From Atopsyche davidsoni (lineage: Eukaryota; Arthropoda; Insecta; Trichoptera; Hydrobiosidae): a DNA stretch of 64,000 bases. The stretch's first letter is position 1. Every line of letters starts with the position of its first letter. The notes under the pieces were generated by a model. It did not search any database, was not told the DNA's origin, and was given only the letters and a program-made list of their open reading frames with translations. Positions 1 to 11,800 of this stretch are shown here, one piece after another. The translations under genes were made by a program, and so were the position numbers. Where the stretch lies: assembly GCA_022113835.1 (NCBI GenBank), contig JAILWY010000014.1, positions 9,301,501-9,365,500 on the forward strand, in the 5' to 3' direction.

Positions 1-315
1 GCATATGCAGATTTAGCCAAAGCAATAGAACTCAGTAATGGAAAGGGAAAGGCGTTTTGTCAAGCCCTCTGCCAAAGAGGTACTATGTTCAAGAAGGATG
101 GAAAAGAAAACTTGGCTAAGCAAGACTTCCAACAAGCAGCTAAGCTAGGAAGCCAATTTGCCAAGCAGCAGGTTTGTAATAACTAACCGTTTGTCAATGT
201 TAAATGTGTTGGATGACTGAGATGATGCATTTCATATTTTCAGATGGTCGAGATGAATCCTTATGCTGCCTTGTGTAATCAAATGCTCAGTCAAGTTATG
301 CAACAAATAAAATGA
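1..315 (+). CDS. TTC36: TTC36-like tetratricopeptide repeat protein, last two coding exons (5' end outside the window)
   Basis: Exon 1-171 is open in frame 1 and ends at CAG|GTTTGT. A 72-base intron (172-243) ends in TTTTCAG, and the last exon runs 244-315 to TGA. The 80 residues seen include the end of one TPR helix (AYADLAKAIELS), a second TPR-like unit (ALCQRGTMFKKDGKENLAKQ then DFQQAAKLGSQFAKQQ) and the C-terminal signature MNPYAALCNQML. The layout 'R-G-x..DF..AA-LGS-FA..Q' followed by 'NPYAALCN.ML' matches vertebrate TTC36 as I remember it. TTC36 is a small TPR protein; the vertebrate form has been linked to tyrosine metabolism and chaperone binding, and the insect role is not evident here. 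AATAAA at 551-556 is a possible poly(A) signal. The gene converges on RacGAP. I am sure of the family; the symbol is by similarity. Confidence 0.85.
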
Positions 316-1102
316 ACATGTTACAAAAAAAAAAAAACAAGAACACAGATGAATTTTATAATAATTTTTTAAACACAAAATATTGAAAAAAAGTCTTTGA
401 TACAGATTTATATAGTTTTCGTAACTAAAAAGACTTAAGTTTCATTGGATTAGTAGTTTCACAAGGTGTAATAAATCTAAATTAAATTTACTATGAATTA
501 TTCATATAAGAGTAATGTAAAATAAGCCATGAATATAATATATGTCGGTAAATAAATTCATCATAAGCACTAGAAAACATGTTTGATTAAATAGTTTTAA
601 AATTTATATATCAATGTAATATGAGTAAGACATCATTTCGATATACGAACATCTCAAAATATATTAATGAATACATATTGTAATCGATAAGCGAGATAAA
701 GTTTTTTTTAATTTTACGTATATTTTGACAAGACATGACCTTGAAATAAATTGTAAAAACAAAAAGCTAAAAAATCTACAAAAGCATTTTGTTTCTTCAC
801 ATCATACATTCTACCATTGGATGTCAACATTACTTATAATATATCAAAAAGCAAGTTTTGTGTTCTCTTCATCCAGATGCTGAAGACTTCAATTATTATA
901 CTTTAACATAGTACGGCATTCAGAATAAGTGCGGAATATGTGTACTAATTCGTGTCAATCAAGGGTAGCATCATTTATCAAAATCCTCGGATCCATGGAG
1001 TTTTCTCTGCCGGTAAGATCCAACGTTACTGAAAAAATATAATAATTTTTTATTAGATAACTTGAAATTTAATAAAAGTAATTTTATTTACATTGTTTTT
1101 GA

Positions 1103-1199
1103 GTGTTGTGTTGCATTTTATTTTGAAATTTCAAAAACCTTTGAAGATGGCCCCAATACTGAGACCGAAACGTTGGAAAATTAAAATACAGCACAACAC
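1103..1199 (+). ncRNA. Hammerhead-like motif closed by a long stem (retroelement-type repeat)
   Basis: Positions 1103-1125 pair with 1177-1199, about 23 bp with a few mismatches or wobbles (GTGTTGTG opposite CACAACAC at the base). Inside the stem are TTGAAGA at 1141-1147 and CGAAACG at 1166-1172, separated by an 18-base segment that can form an imperfect short stem. The order 'yUGANGA, small stem, GAAA, ACGUU' resembles a minimal hammerhead ribozyme core of the kind carried by Penelope-like elements, with a tiny stem III. The first core base is T instead of the invariant C, so an active ribozyme is doubtful. The structure is seen directly; the ribozyme label is inference. Confidence 0.3.
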
Positions 1200-1254
1200 C
1201 TAAGAACAAAGTTAATCTAATAACAACTGCTTCCACAAGCTGCAAAAAAAATTA

Positions 1255-1260
1255 TTTATT
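1255..1260 (-). terminator. Candidate poly(A) signal of the RacGAP gene
   Basis: TTTATT on the plus strand reads AATAAA on the minus strand, 274 bases downstream of the RacGAP stop codon. It is followed on the minus strand by a T-rich stretch. If used, it gives a 3' UTR of roughly 290 bases that stops before the 1103-1199 stem. AATAAA is common in AT-rich DNA, so this is a position-based guess. Confidence 0.35.
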
Positions 1261-1533
1261 AAGTAGCTGGCTGACATGTGTTGAGTATCATTTTGAACAT
1301 TCACCCAAAATGTTCTACAAAAGTAAAAAAATAATCCATACATATTATTAAGTGCTGATAGCAGCGTTTCCTTTGGCAAGTAGTTTTGAAATAATATTTT
1401 TATTCTTATGCTATCCACAAATTCTATGTATATTAATTTTATATGGTAGCCATAAAACCACTGTTGTAGTCTTGGAATGCATATGAACATCTCTTAACGG
1501 GTTACAATCTAACAGAAGACGTATTTGAATGAC

Positions 1534-4500
1534 TTACGGGTCTCCTATGGGGGTGTAGAAAAAGCCACGGCGTACGGAAGGTAAGCTGGCTTTGGAGCTA
1601 AGGCACGATGGGGTGCGTGAAGACGCCGGAGTGCGTGGAGTGAGGCAGGGTGCTGTGGCTAGCCGAGGTCGCTGACTGGGGACTCGGTGCAGAGGAGGCG
1701 TGGCTACCACACTGGACCCGTCCGAGTATGTCACTGCAGCAAATCGAGCCCAATAGTCACTAGAGATGTGCAACAGACGTTTCATCACCTGAAAATATTT
1801 AATAATTATAAAGATTGCCTCGTTCAACTAGTATCAAAAGTAAAAAGTCAGATTCATGGCCCGCTCAAGATTCTGCTATGGAACTCACAGAAAATTGTTG
1901 TACAGTCTGCTTGTACATTTCTTGCGTGGAAGGGTCATTATTGGAATAACCAATAATAGTGGGGCCAAACACCTTAGCCAAGTTATCAAGTGGCATTTTG
2001 CATTCTACACATTCACCCACTCTAAAAAAGAGGAAACATGTGATGAATATAATGTAACCTACAAGCTTTTTGTATTCAAATTGGGTAAAATATTGTACCT
2101 CTGCAGATGAAGTACCATAAAAGCTAATGTGTCTCTGTTTGGCTGCGGTAATTCACTAATGGCCTGATAGAGAGCAGCTTCACTGTCACTCGCATCCTCC
2201 ATTTCTGTAGCTGTCACAAAATCTGCAATTTCCATTCATTAAGGATAAACTTTATTAGTTAATGCTGTGAAAAGGCATCTTAATATATATTTTATCTACA
2301 GTAAACTCACCGTCCCAAAGAGTACTCGTAATTAAGGGTTCCCGCAAAGAGCGCAGGAAATCCTTGATGCACCCACAGATTGCATTGATATCGTAATTAG
2401 TCAACGGAGGAATTCCTTTACCTCTCATAAATAATTGCTAAAAAAAAATCACAGCAATATATAATCTATGAGTGATAAATTTTATTGTTATTACTGATAA
2501 GATTTACCTTCAAAGTTTTAACATCCTTTTCAGAGCCGGGTACCCTATATAATCCGATTTCAGTGAGTCCCCTGGATTCCACCTCATTGACACAATGGAT
2601 GATCAGCGCTGGTACCATGGGGCTGACATTCGGAGTATAATCAGCAATTTTCCCCTGCATAATTAGGAAACGGAAGCAAAATAAGTAAAAAGAAATGAGT
2701 TTGAAATATTCAGGTCAATTTTAGTATGTGGTGTTTTTTAAATATTGCTTTAATAAAGTATTGTAATAATACTTACCATATTGTTGGCATTTGTGTTTGG
2801 AGTATTATGTTGAGGGACACACGGCAAGGGGAGTTTTTCCCGACAGGCAACATGGCAAACAGCACGGCAATCGCTACACTTAACTACAGTCTTCGCAAAT
2901 CCAATCCTATAAAATAAATCAAATTTACTCTAATCGGAAGAATAAAAAAATTTTAGAAGACAAATAAATTATATGAAATTTATATTTACCTACTGCCGCA
3001 CGTCGTGCACGGCTCTGGTTTGATCATAGTCTTACTGACAAACGTATGTTGGCGAAGACGGGTTGTACCTCTAGGACTACAAAAACCGCTTCCGCCAACA
3101 GAACCAGGTTTGATCCAGCCATCATTATCTCCATCTGTTTTAAAAAGTTCCCTTATGTATTATTTATTTATTCTGGATATATTTATCACAATTAATGAGA
3201 TATTACAAACCAGCATGAGGGGGAGCTGCCGGAGTGAAGCTTTTGATGTTGGTGTTGTAATGGCCATTCGATTTAGACTCAATCTTAATATTGTACTCTG
3301 AGTTGACTACTTGGGGAGTAGATGGAATTTGCTCCACTACATGTGGCATTTCTTCATCTGATGTTGTACTGTTGCTAAAGCCCTATTATAAATAAGATAC
3401 AAATTATTGAAATATTCACTAAATAAATTTTATGGCTTTAAAAAAATCAATCTATGTGACCAAAGATAACTAACTTATAAGTTAATATTATAAAACTCAA
3501 TGAGAAGAAAATAAAAAAAAAACCCCTGTTGTATTTGAAAACAGACTTTAATCTAGTTTGATTCTGTATTGAATTTGAAAGAGTAAAGAAAGGTACGCAG
3601 GATTACAAATCACATATATTATATTTTGTGAATTAGCTCTATCTGCATAATACTAGTCAAATAAAAAATGATGAAATATTATTAACTTGGCACCATATGT
3701 ATATTAGTAAACAAAAGAATAAACGTGAAAAGTGTTTAGATAATCATGTGACAATAGGGAATAATGGATGAGTTAGATGTACAGATTATTTTACCTTTAT
3801 GACAGAAGAAGCAATGATGCGCCCATTAGAAGCGCACTTATTGGAGCAGCGGTCGACAGTAACTGTGGTGGTGGCAACCACTCGTCCGCTCACATTATTA
3901 GATTCCACCTTGAGTGAATGAGTTTGAGTTTGGTTTCAGGCATTGAGAATAGAAAGAATGATATTCCAATTTTACACAATTCGTAAAAGTACAGGATGTT
4001 CAGATAGGTAAAGCAAAGCAAGAATTAGGTTATGGTAAGATCGTAATGGAAGACAATCTCGTGCAATTAATACATTAAAGTTAGGGGACAAATATTAGTT
4101 TTATAAAAATATATAGAAAATACGTATGAATAATGTCTGAGGTTCCATCAGTGTGCCTATATTTTAATGAGCATTCTCAATTAAGATGGAAAAAATTATA
4201 TTTTGTAGGAACATGCTAATCGAATGAAAAGTGTTTTGTTAACGGTATAAAAACTTCTATACTTATACCATCAAAATATTTTTACATTTTGTTAATTACA
4301 AGTATCAAGTTTGTAGAATCAATGCATTGCATAATTGTGTTTTCACCTTAATCATGCATAGCGCCTCCAAAAAAAGCATTAGAATTAACCAGCAATTGTG
4401 GTTTTCTGCCTTATCAAGTATTTGAACTTTTTAAAAATAAACACTTCCATTTTTAAAGCTGCTTATTTTATAATTACATAGGATGAAATGTTCATATGTG

Positions 4501-7500
4501 GTTGCATATATGATGTGAAGTAGTAAAGAATACCTTATTAAGTCCTGAGGAGCGCCTCTTCTTCGTTGGGGGGTGGTCGAGGTGATCCACCTGCTGAGGT
4601 GGGGGTGGAGGGGCAACAGAAGGGCGGTGGCGACGCCAGGATCTGCGGTTCACCACAGACTCATCTAGGTCATCTTCTGACCGAGAAAAACTCTGGTCAG
4701 ACAGCAAGTTTCCTGCAATACCCAATTAATGAAGCATTTAAAAAAAGAGTATTATAACTCATAAATAAATACAAATTTTGTTAAAAAATTACATATAATT
4801 TTAAGGAAGGTATGTTTATAAGTACACATATAGGGATAATAATTTTTTTCCCAAATAATATGAACTAAATACCAAGCAGCCTGGTTGACCGCTATCTAGT
4901 TGATGAATCAAAAGCTGTGCGTTTTTAAATAATACTTATATTAAAAATTTGCTTAGTATAATATATTTTTTTGATTACTCATTACCTGAATGAAAAAGTA
5001 AGCTATGCAGTGTGTTGCATAAGATATTTTGCAGTGAATTATCAACAACACAAAATCTATTTTATTTTATATTTGTGTGTGCATCTAATTAGTGCAGCGG
5101 ACAGAGGTACACCAATGTACATTACGTCTTATAAAAAAAAAAAAAAATAATCAAACTCAAATTGGATATTTATTTTTGTAATATATCATCTTTGTGAGTA
5201 TACAGTTTGAGAATTCTGGTAAGAAAAAGAAATAATAAAACAGACGAAGCATACGAGGGCGGTCCGATAAGTACTTAGCCTCACCGCCCGATGGAGCTAG
5301 TATCGCAAGAGATATTTACTATCGTGTAGTACATTCTTGTAGACTGCTACTGTCAAAATTTCAACCGGAGCGGACTCGTAGTTTTGTTTTGACCGCATGT
5401 AGAAGCGGAAGTGTACGCGTATTTTGGAAAAATGAAAAAAGAGCAATATCGGTTGGTGATTCCATTCTTGTTTTTGGAAGGGAAATGCGAAATCAAAGAG
5501 CGCTTGGATGCTGTGTACGGTGACTCTTCTCCTTCGATGGCGACCGTCAAAAACTGGTTTAACGAATTTCAACATGGTCGCACGTCGGTTTTTGATGAGC
5601 CACGCCCGGGAGCCCCGAAAATGGCTACCACGGAGGATAACGTGACAAAAATCCACAAAGAAGAAAAAAGTGCTCCTCCACCATGACAACGCACCGGCTC
5701 ACACCTCCGCCGTCACCAAATTGATCGAATTGCACTACGAACTGCTCCCCCATCCACTGTATTCTCCAGATTTGGCCCCGTGCGATTTTTATTATTTCCA
5801 AACTTGAAAGTCACTCGTCGGGCAGAAATTTAAGTCGAATGAGGAGGTCATCGCCGCTACGGTAGGCCTACATTGGAGACCTCGAGAAAACGTATTTTTC
5901 AGATGGGTTAAAGAAGTTTGAGCATCGCTGGATCAAGTATATCGAGCTAAAAGGAGACTATTTTGAGAAATAAATCGCCACTTTTCCAAAATTTTCGTTT
6001 TTCTTTTGTAGGCTAAGTACTTATCGGACCGCCCTCGTATTTTGATAAATTAGACCAGTAGAGATATAGAAGAAGAATATTTATTGATAACTTACCTGTG
6101 GAGTTCATCTCGGTGATGGTATTAAGCCTGGCGTGCCCTTGTTCGAGCCCATGATGTGTTTGGTAGCGACTGGTGTTGGTGGTGTTGAGGAATGCCAGCT
6201 TTTCCAGGGTCTCATTGTTAAGTTTTGCACGGTTGTCATTAAAAAGCAGGTCACGTGCCATAAACATTTGTTTCTCCTATGTGGGTGAAATAATATAATA
6301 ATTAAATTATATTGAATGTGATTTGGTTACAATTGCAATGATTACACATACTCTCATGTTCCATTAAATTTTTTCTGGTCATATTTATATGATAATAAAA
6401 CATGATGATAAAACAAGTCGTTGACAGGAAATGGTAACAAAGCATAATATATAATATTCAGAGTGATTATTTTTCAATATAAGTGGCAATTTATGTATTT
6501 TAACCGTTATAAAATTATCAGTACATTTAGGAAGAGAAAAAGTATTTTTAGCTGTTGTTAAACCCATGCTTAATTTTTTTTCTCTCTAACACTGTGAAAA
6601 TGTGTTTATTTAATAAGATTAGCTGCATGGATGTGAGATGAGGATATTATAAATATCTGTTTGAACAGAATTAAGACTCTTTTACTACAGAATTAAGGCA
6701 GAGTGTTTCATCTTTGATAAGATGCATTATGATAAAGTACTGTTGCTATAAGTTATGTCGTTGATAGATTGCATATTTCAACTATGTGATCCAAAAACAT
6801 AATTAGAGATTTAGTCATGAATGTAAAACATTACAAGCTGAGTTGACCTAAGAGTGAAGAGACGATCTCACATTGTGAAAATGGGAGTGTGTTTAGGAAG
6901 ATAGTGTCATATGTTTGAGGTGATACAAAAAGTATCCTCATCATGTATTTTTGGCTATTAGTACAAACAAACAAGAGTAATAATGTTATCATACTCAAAT
7001 AAAATAGTGATTAAGTTTAATTAATACACTGAAGCATCACAGTACACATCAGTAAATGTATGTAGAAACTTTATATTTGATAATAGTAGGTTATTTTTCT
7101 TTGAATATTAACAATTGAGTATATGCAAACATAATATCCAAATTGACAGATAATAAACAACCTTACAATGAGGAGAAAAACAGTAATAGGCATTTTATAC
7201 TCACAAGAGTATCCCTATCTTGTTCAGCACGCAGGCGCTGTTTTTTTTCAGCATCCAATAGTTTCCGTGCATGGGTGAATTTAGCTTCCCATACAGAAAT
7301 TGCCTTCAAGGCATCTTGAAGCTCTTTTTGAAGTCTCGATGCTTCTGTCTCAGCTGCCACTCTCTGCTGATACCATTGTTCTTGTATTTCCAAAAAGCGT
7401 AGAAAATCTAAAATGATTCAATGAATAATACATAAGCTACTACTCTACAGCAAATTAATATTGCATACCCACATAATATTACGCCTAGAAAATTAATATA

Positions 7501-7612
7501 AATACTTACATTCTTCCGCAACACCGTCATTTAATATATTGTTGCATCGATTTAAGTCGTCGAATTCCGCTAACATGGACAGCATTTGAGGGGGAGAAAC
7601 GGCTTCTGTCAT
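1534..7612 (-). CDS. RacGAP50C: Rac GTPase-activating protein 1 / RacGAP50C (tumbleweed), complete, 13 coding exons
   Basis: GTPase-activating subunit of centralspindlin, the partner of kinesin-6 (MKLP1/Pavarotti) at the spindle midzone in cytokinesis. Coding exons, 5' to 3' on the minus strand: 7612-7510, 7407-7205, 6276-6096, 4712-4534, 3908-3795, 3382-3211, 3134-2990, 2906-2777, 2654-2508, 2437-2311, 2222-2099, 2021-1889, 1788-1534. All junctions are GT-AG and the phases agree, giving 2013 bases or 670 residues (human is about 632). Start: [10 protein letters not shown]. Residues about 36-102 are a coiled coil ([20 protein letters not shown]). Residues 163-260 are polar and basic with KKRR. 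C1 domain: H347 ([20 protein letters not shown]) to C395, with all Cys/His ligands. RhoGAP: about 410-596, arginine finger R446 in GLYRVPG and the block [10 protein letters not shown]. The tail [12 protein letters not shown] parallels the vertebrate FFASP ending, which supports this stop. A likely 5' UTR splice acceptor lies at 7666-7667. A mariner remnant occupies intron 3. Confidence 0.95.
5254..6037 (+). mobile_element. Mariner (Tc1/mariner, DD34D) element, internally deleted, copy 1
   Basis: 784 bp flanked by TA at 5252-5253 and 6038-6039. The perfect terminal inverted repeats are 28 bp and begin CGAGGGCGGTCCGATAAG. The interior keeps the start and end of a mariner transposase but lacks the middle, roughly 500 bp compared with full-length elements of about 1.3 kb. 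It is inserted in RacGAP intron 3 in the opposite orientation to that gene, and its right end lies 57 bp from the exon 3 donor side (exon ends at 6096). The intact TIRs mean it could in principle be mobilised by a transposase acting in trans; it cannot encode one. Confidence 0.92.
5432..5973 (+). pseudogene. Mariner transposase remnant (N- and C-terminal parts, centre deleted)
   Basis: An ATG at 5432 opens a frame to 5686 with the helix-turn-helix DNA-binding region ([18 protein letters not shown], then [16 protein letters not shown] and DEPRPGAPK). At about residue 75 the frame jumps over a deletion. In another frame the C-terminal catalytic part follows, with [10 protein letters not shown] (second Asp of the triad) and [10 protein letters not shown] (third Asp, D34D spacing), then a stop inside the reading and a further frameshift before the terminal stop near 5971. 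The first catalytic Asp (VDETW block) is absent, so the product is dead. Confidence 0.88.
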
Positions 7613-8669
7613 AATGGCGAACTTCCAAAGTTGATTTCAGTACACTAATATAGCAGGAATTCAATCTGAAATAATAAAGTAAGAACACAAGAGTTAGAAT
7701 GAAAAGTTTTAAGAATATTACTGCACTACAAAATCTATGTAGACAAATTGACTATTGTTTTAAAACAACTACACACCTACATTTAGACACGAATCACCTT
7801 GTAACTATTGTAAATGTTTGACAAAAGCACGAATTTAAAATTAAACTGAAAATACAATGTTACATTATCAAACTTATACAACGAAGGTAAGGAAAAACGT
7901 TAAATAACAGATTTTAGAAGATCGACCATCTGAAATCCGGTATCTTATAAAAGCAGTCAGTTTAAAAACCGACCAATCACAGCATTGCATGGTTCAGTGT
8001 AGCCATAAACAGAAAAAAAACTTATCGAAGCCTACTAAATTTAGTTTCATTAAACTACATTAAAACACTAACTTTTAATTCATACCTTCTCAATGATTAA
8101 TTAAAAACAAAAATAAAATTATAATATTAAAAGCAAAACACGATGTAAAGATTTAAAAAAAAAACACTATAAAAATGATTTTTCAAACCAAAAAAAATTG
8201 ATCCAAATACAATTTACTCTGGTTTTATTATTATTTATTATGTAAGTCAACTAAACAAATTTAATTGTTTCTTTGGAAAAGCCAATAAAATGTACAACAT
8301 TTTTTTTAATAAAAAAAAAATTACACAATGAACAAAAACAAATGTTTCATGAAAATATTTATTTTATCATTAATTTTCCACTAAAACTAAAAGCAAACTA
8401 GAATAAAATCAATGATGGAATACATTTAGCTGGCTATGGCTCTTATGTCAGTTGGCGTTACCAAGTTTACGCTAAGGTTGGTGTACTGGCATTGAAATTT
8501 GTGTGAAGTAAACATTTCTGTGTATTATTTTATTTATATTACCAGCAGACGGTTTTGACGTTTGGTCGAGCGCGCACTGTGCGTTGGCTGGTGCTACTCT
8601 TTGGGCGGGAGTAGTTGCCCAGGAAACGCAGAGTTTACGAATTCGTAAGTGAATATTGTGTCGGAGAAG
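7613..8669. promoter_or_regulatory. Divergent promoter region between RacGAP50C and the PKC gene
   Basis: 1057 bp separate the two start codons. The RacGAP side has a probable 5' UTR exon reaching 7665, with a minus-strand acceptor (TATTATTTCAG) at 7666. CCAAT occurs near 7971 (GACCAATCAC). The middle (about 8040-8400) is very AT-rich. The PKC side has TCAGTT near 8448 (initiator-like), a GC box GGGCGGG at 8603-8609, and CpG-rich sequence running into the coding exon. No TATA box is convincing for either gene. The region is a promoter by position; the individual motifs are weak. Confidence 0.55.
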
Positions 8670-8854
8670 ATGGCAGACGACGAGAATAATTGTGATGACG
8701 GGGTTGGTGAAGTTAACGCAGCGTTGGGGTTGCGCTTTCGCGTTCGCAAAGGTGCTCTCAAGAAGAAGAATGTTTACAACATCAAAGACCACAAATTCAT
8801 GCCGAGATTCTTCAAGCAGCCGACGTTTTGTTCCCACTGCAAAGATTTCATCTG
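8670..8854 (+). CDS. Pkc53E: Classical (calcium/diacylglycerol) protein kinase C, first coding exon
   Basis: Encodes the N-terminus of a conventional PKC, a Ser/Thr kinase recruited to membranes by diacylglycerol and Ca2+. The ATG at 8670 has an ideal context (AAG before, G after); an upstream in-frame reading begins only at GTG. Residues 1-22 are acidic then neutral. Residues 23-35 ([13 protein letters not shown]) are the autoinhibitory pseudosubstrate, with Ala29 in place of the phosphorylated Ser. Residues 41-62 ([20 protein letters not shown] then IW) begin the C1A domain with zinc ligands H41, C54 and C57. The exon ends inside the Trp62 codon (TG|GTAAGT, phase 2), which is compatible with the family's next residues GFGK. 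The rest of C1A, C1B, C2 and kinase must lie beyond 64000. Assignment to Pkc53E rather than another classical paralogue is by similarity. Confidence 0.92.
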
Positions 8855-11800
8855 GTAAGTTTTTTCTTATTTTATTGGCATGATTTTATATCTGTCATTT
8901 TGTATTTTTAATGTCTTTTATCTCTAAACGATTCGTCATTTCTCATTCATTTTGGCTCCTCTTTTATCAATTATGTTGTTATTTTGATTGTTTGTCTTTG
9001 TAAAACTATATAGCGGCTATTTTAAAACTTATTTCAGTTATCAATTGCTACTATGACATTTTAGTTGTCAGTAAACACAGCGATTTATCTGTAAATAACA
9101 ATTTATTGATGTACACCAGAGGTAAATGTACGATTGAAGCACAATAATTCTACACTAAAACCGATTAATGTTATAAATAGACGATGTTTTCTTATTTAAT
9201 TATAACTTTCTATCTTGTTATTTAAATAACAATATTATACTTTTGTTGATTGATTTAGCATGGAAAGCAAAATATATTTTTTAAGACACTATAGTAATGC
9301 AAAGATAATTTAATCTGAAATTGAAAACGCCGCCCTTCCGTATATGGTTTTTGAGAAATATTTGAATGAGTCACGATTTCACAAAACTGAATGCATTATT
9401 TACACAACTGCTAGACATATTTTATTGAATTAATACAAAACACGGTTTTGTATTTTTTTACTAATCAATAAATGTTTCGATGATATTAATTTTCTTTCAT
9501 GTATATTTTTAAACAACTTCCATGGATGGAATAATTCACATATGAATTATTATAGTAACTAGTTTATGTCGGTAAGCACAGACACAGCGATTGGAAAGTA
9601 CTTAGGATTTATCATAAATATATTCCGAAACTATTTAGATTTTATTTAGCGTTTATTTATTAATCTACAGTAGGTATGAACATGCTGAAATTGCATATAT
9701 ATTGAGAAATAGATTGAAATTTTCATTCTTTCGAATTATGAAGAATATAAATACACAGATCTTTGGTACAAAGATGTCATCATATATGAAATATTTATAA
9801 CGTTTCACTCGATATTTTTTTCTAATTTAACATTTAAATGAGTTTTCACTCATTCTAAGTCCATGTTGAAATAAACCTTCGTAACCATCAAACTAATCTG
9901 TTGACATCATCGCAATCTTCTTTCCACATAAAGAATTCTACTGAGTCCTTACTCTAATAGGTTTTCCAAAACTTACAAATGCTTAGTTTTATGTCTGACT
10001 GCTTATTTCCTATGATTGTCCTTGTCATTGAACAGTTTTTTTTATGGCGTTTTCCGTAAAAGTTCTCACAGGCCCACACAATCTACCGCCAAGGTCTCGC
10101 TGAGGCCATGCGAAGATTCTGGTGCACCGTTTTTAGTCGAGTTAAATGATAATTGAATGTGTTTAAAATACTTACAATACTTTTTTTGTATAAAAAAATA
10201 CCGTGAAATTGAAGAAGGTTGCGCCTGTTACCGTATTGTTTGATACTCGTATATTGAAATATTTGGTAATATTTTTAATTAAATTATTTGGTTCGACCGC
10301 GTCAGTTATTTTTCAGTTCCTTATTGTGTTTTTATATTCCTCTAAATCATATCTGTACCGAGAAAAATATGTGCGAGATTACAATGATTGACTGCATATT
10401 TGCACAGTTATCTACTCAATATGTTTTTATTGATTAATCGAAATTTTGAGCCTTCAAAATAATTTTATATTTTATTTTATTATGTAAGCTTCCTGTCTAC
10501 AAATTATCTCCCACTACATACCGATTTATCGCAAACTTTTTGCCCCATCCCCCGTCGGTTGCTATAATTGCTAGAAATATATAATAAACATTAAAAAATA
10601 TATTAATTTAGTAAAATAAAAATACAATTATTTGAAGTAAATTACGGTTTTAAACATCACATTGAGATTTTATATTTTTATTGTACACCTTTTAACTCCG
10701 AAGACTGTATAACGATAAAATGATACGACGCCATTTAATCACAGTTTAAACTTTGTTTATTAAATGAATTTACATAAAGCGGCTATTGTCAACGAATTTT
10801 TTTTTCTTTGAAATGTTACTTTAGAGAAGAATGCTGTAATTATTATAGTAAATACTAAAAACTAGGCTTTCGATCATATGCCTAAAGCATATTCTTATGG
10901 CGTAAAGTCGTAGGCGTATATATTTCTGTGTAGTAAATTTTTGGTCGCGAGAGTTATCAAAAGCGGTCTGATCAGATTAAACGACACGAGAATTAGGAAA
11001 CGCAGTTAATTATATAACTGGTTAATTATAGCACCGAATGAAATAGTGCAACCGCTAAAACTGAGGAGATATTTTCATTGCTGTTAAAATTAGCCCGGAA
11101 CGAAATATGCTTATTGCGCGATCACCTTCAATCCTTTCTGCGTCACCTACTGTAAAACAATCTACTAAAGCCTTCGTCTGATTCAAAGAGAATAAAGTAG
11201 GACGTCTGCGTTAATGAATACTTCGGATATTCCAGCTCGGGATGGTGCGGCGCCTCAGACGCCTCCGTCCTGGCCGGGAAGGCGTCGGCGAGTCTCGCGA
11301 GGAAAACTCCGAACGCTAATCCTATAACTGGCTCACTCGCATACATCTTATGTTGCTACGCTATAACTTAATCGATCCGCTTTTCGCAGATACTTTTAAT
11401 AATACATTTCCTTCAAATGTGCCTTCCCCGTTCTATTTCGAAGTTCAGATAGTATTTCTTATCTCATTAATCAAAGTTTTCTTTTTATGAAAATCACTCA
11501 GCAATTTTACTCACAGAAGTAGCGCTCCATCAATTGAAATCAGCGTTTTTGTGAATATTTTCGCTCGTAGTTGTTATCGGGTCAACGTACGCATTTTATC
11601 TGTAATATTTGTTGCATTAGTAATTTTTTTGGCGTGAACGTATTCAGATAAATAATACCCTCAGTTAATTATCGGAAATGATGCTGATATGACGAGAAAG
11701 TGGCGTAACGAGATATTGCATGGGAGAGAGATCTTTCCGTTTTCTGGAATATCACTTCTGATGATTAAACGACGCGAAACAACTGATCTGGAATAATCAG

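Larger units (their letters stand above)
316..1533. other. Intergenic 3'-3' region between convergent genes
   Basis: This is AT-rich sequence holding the 3' UTR of the TTC36-like gene on the left and that of RacGAP on the right. It includes an A-run just after the TTC36 stop (about 326-338), AATAAA at 551-556 on the plus strand, a structured hammerhead-like repeat at 1103-1199, and AATAAA on the minus strand at 1255-1260. The only long minus-strand reading frame here (1212-1490) resembles no known protein and falls in the expected 3' UTR. No further gene is seen. Confidence 0.6.

Noticed and set aside
8472..8837. 121-codon minus-strand frame opposite the PKC exon
   Set aside because: It is the shadow of the conserved PKC coding sequence and its GC-rich 5' UTR.
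10268..10285. GGTTCGACCGC resembling a tRNA B box
   Set aside because: No T-stem pairing and no cloverleaf around it.
11758..11780. CTGATGA followed by GAAAC, hammerhead-like spacing
   Set aside because: The 11 bases between the two cores cannot form stem II, and no stem I or III pairing is visible.
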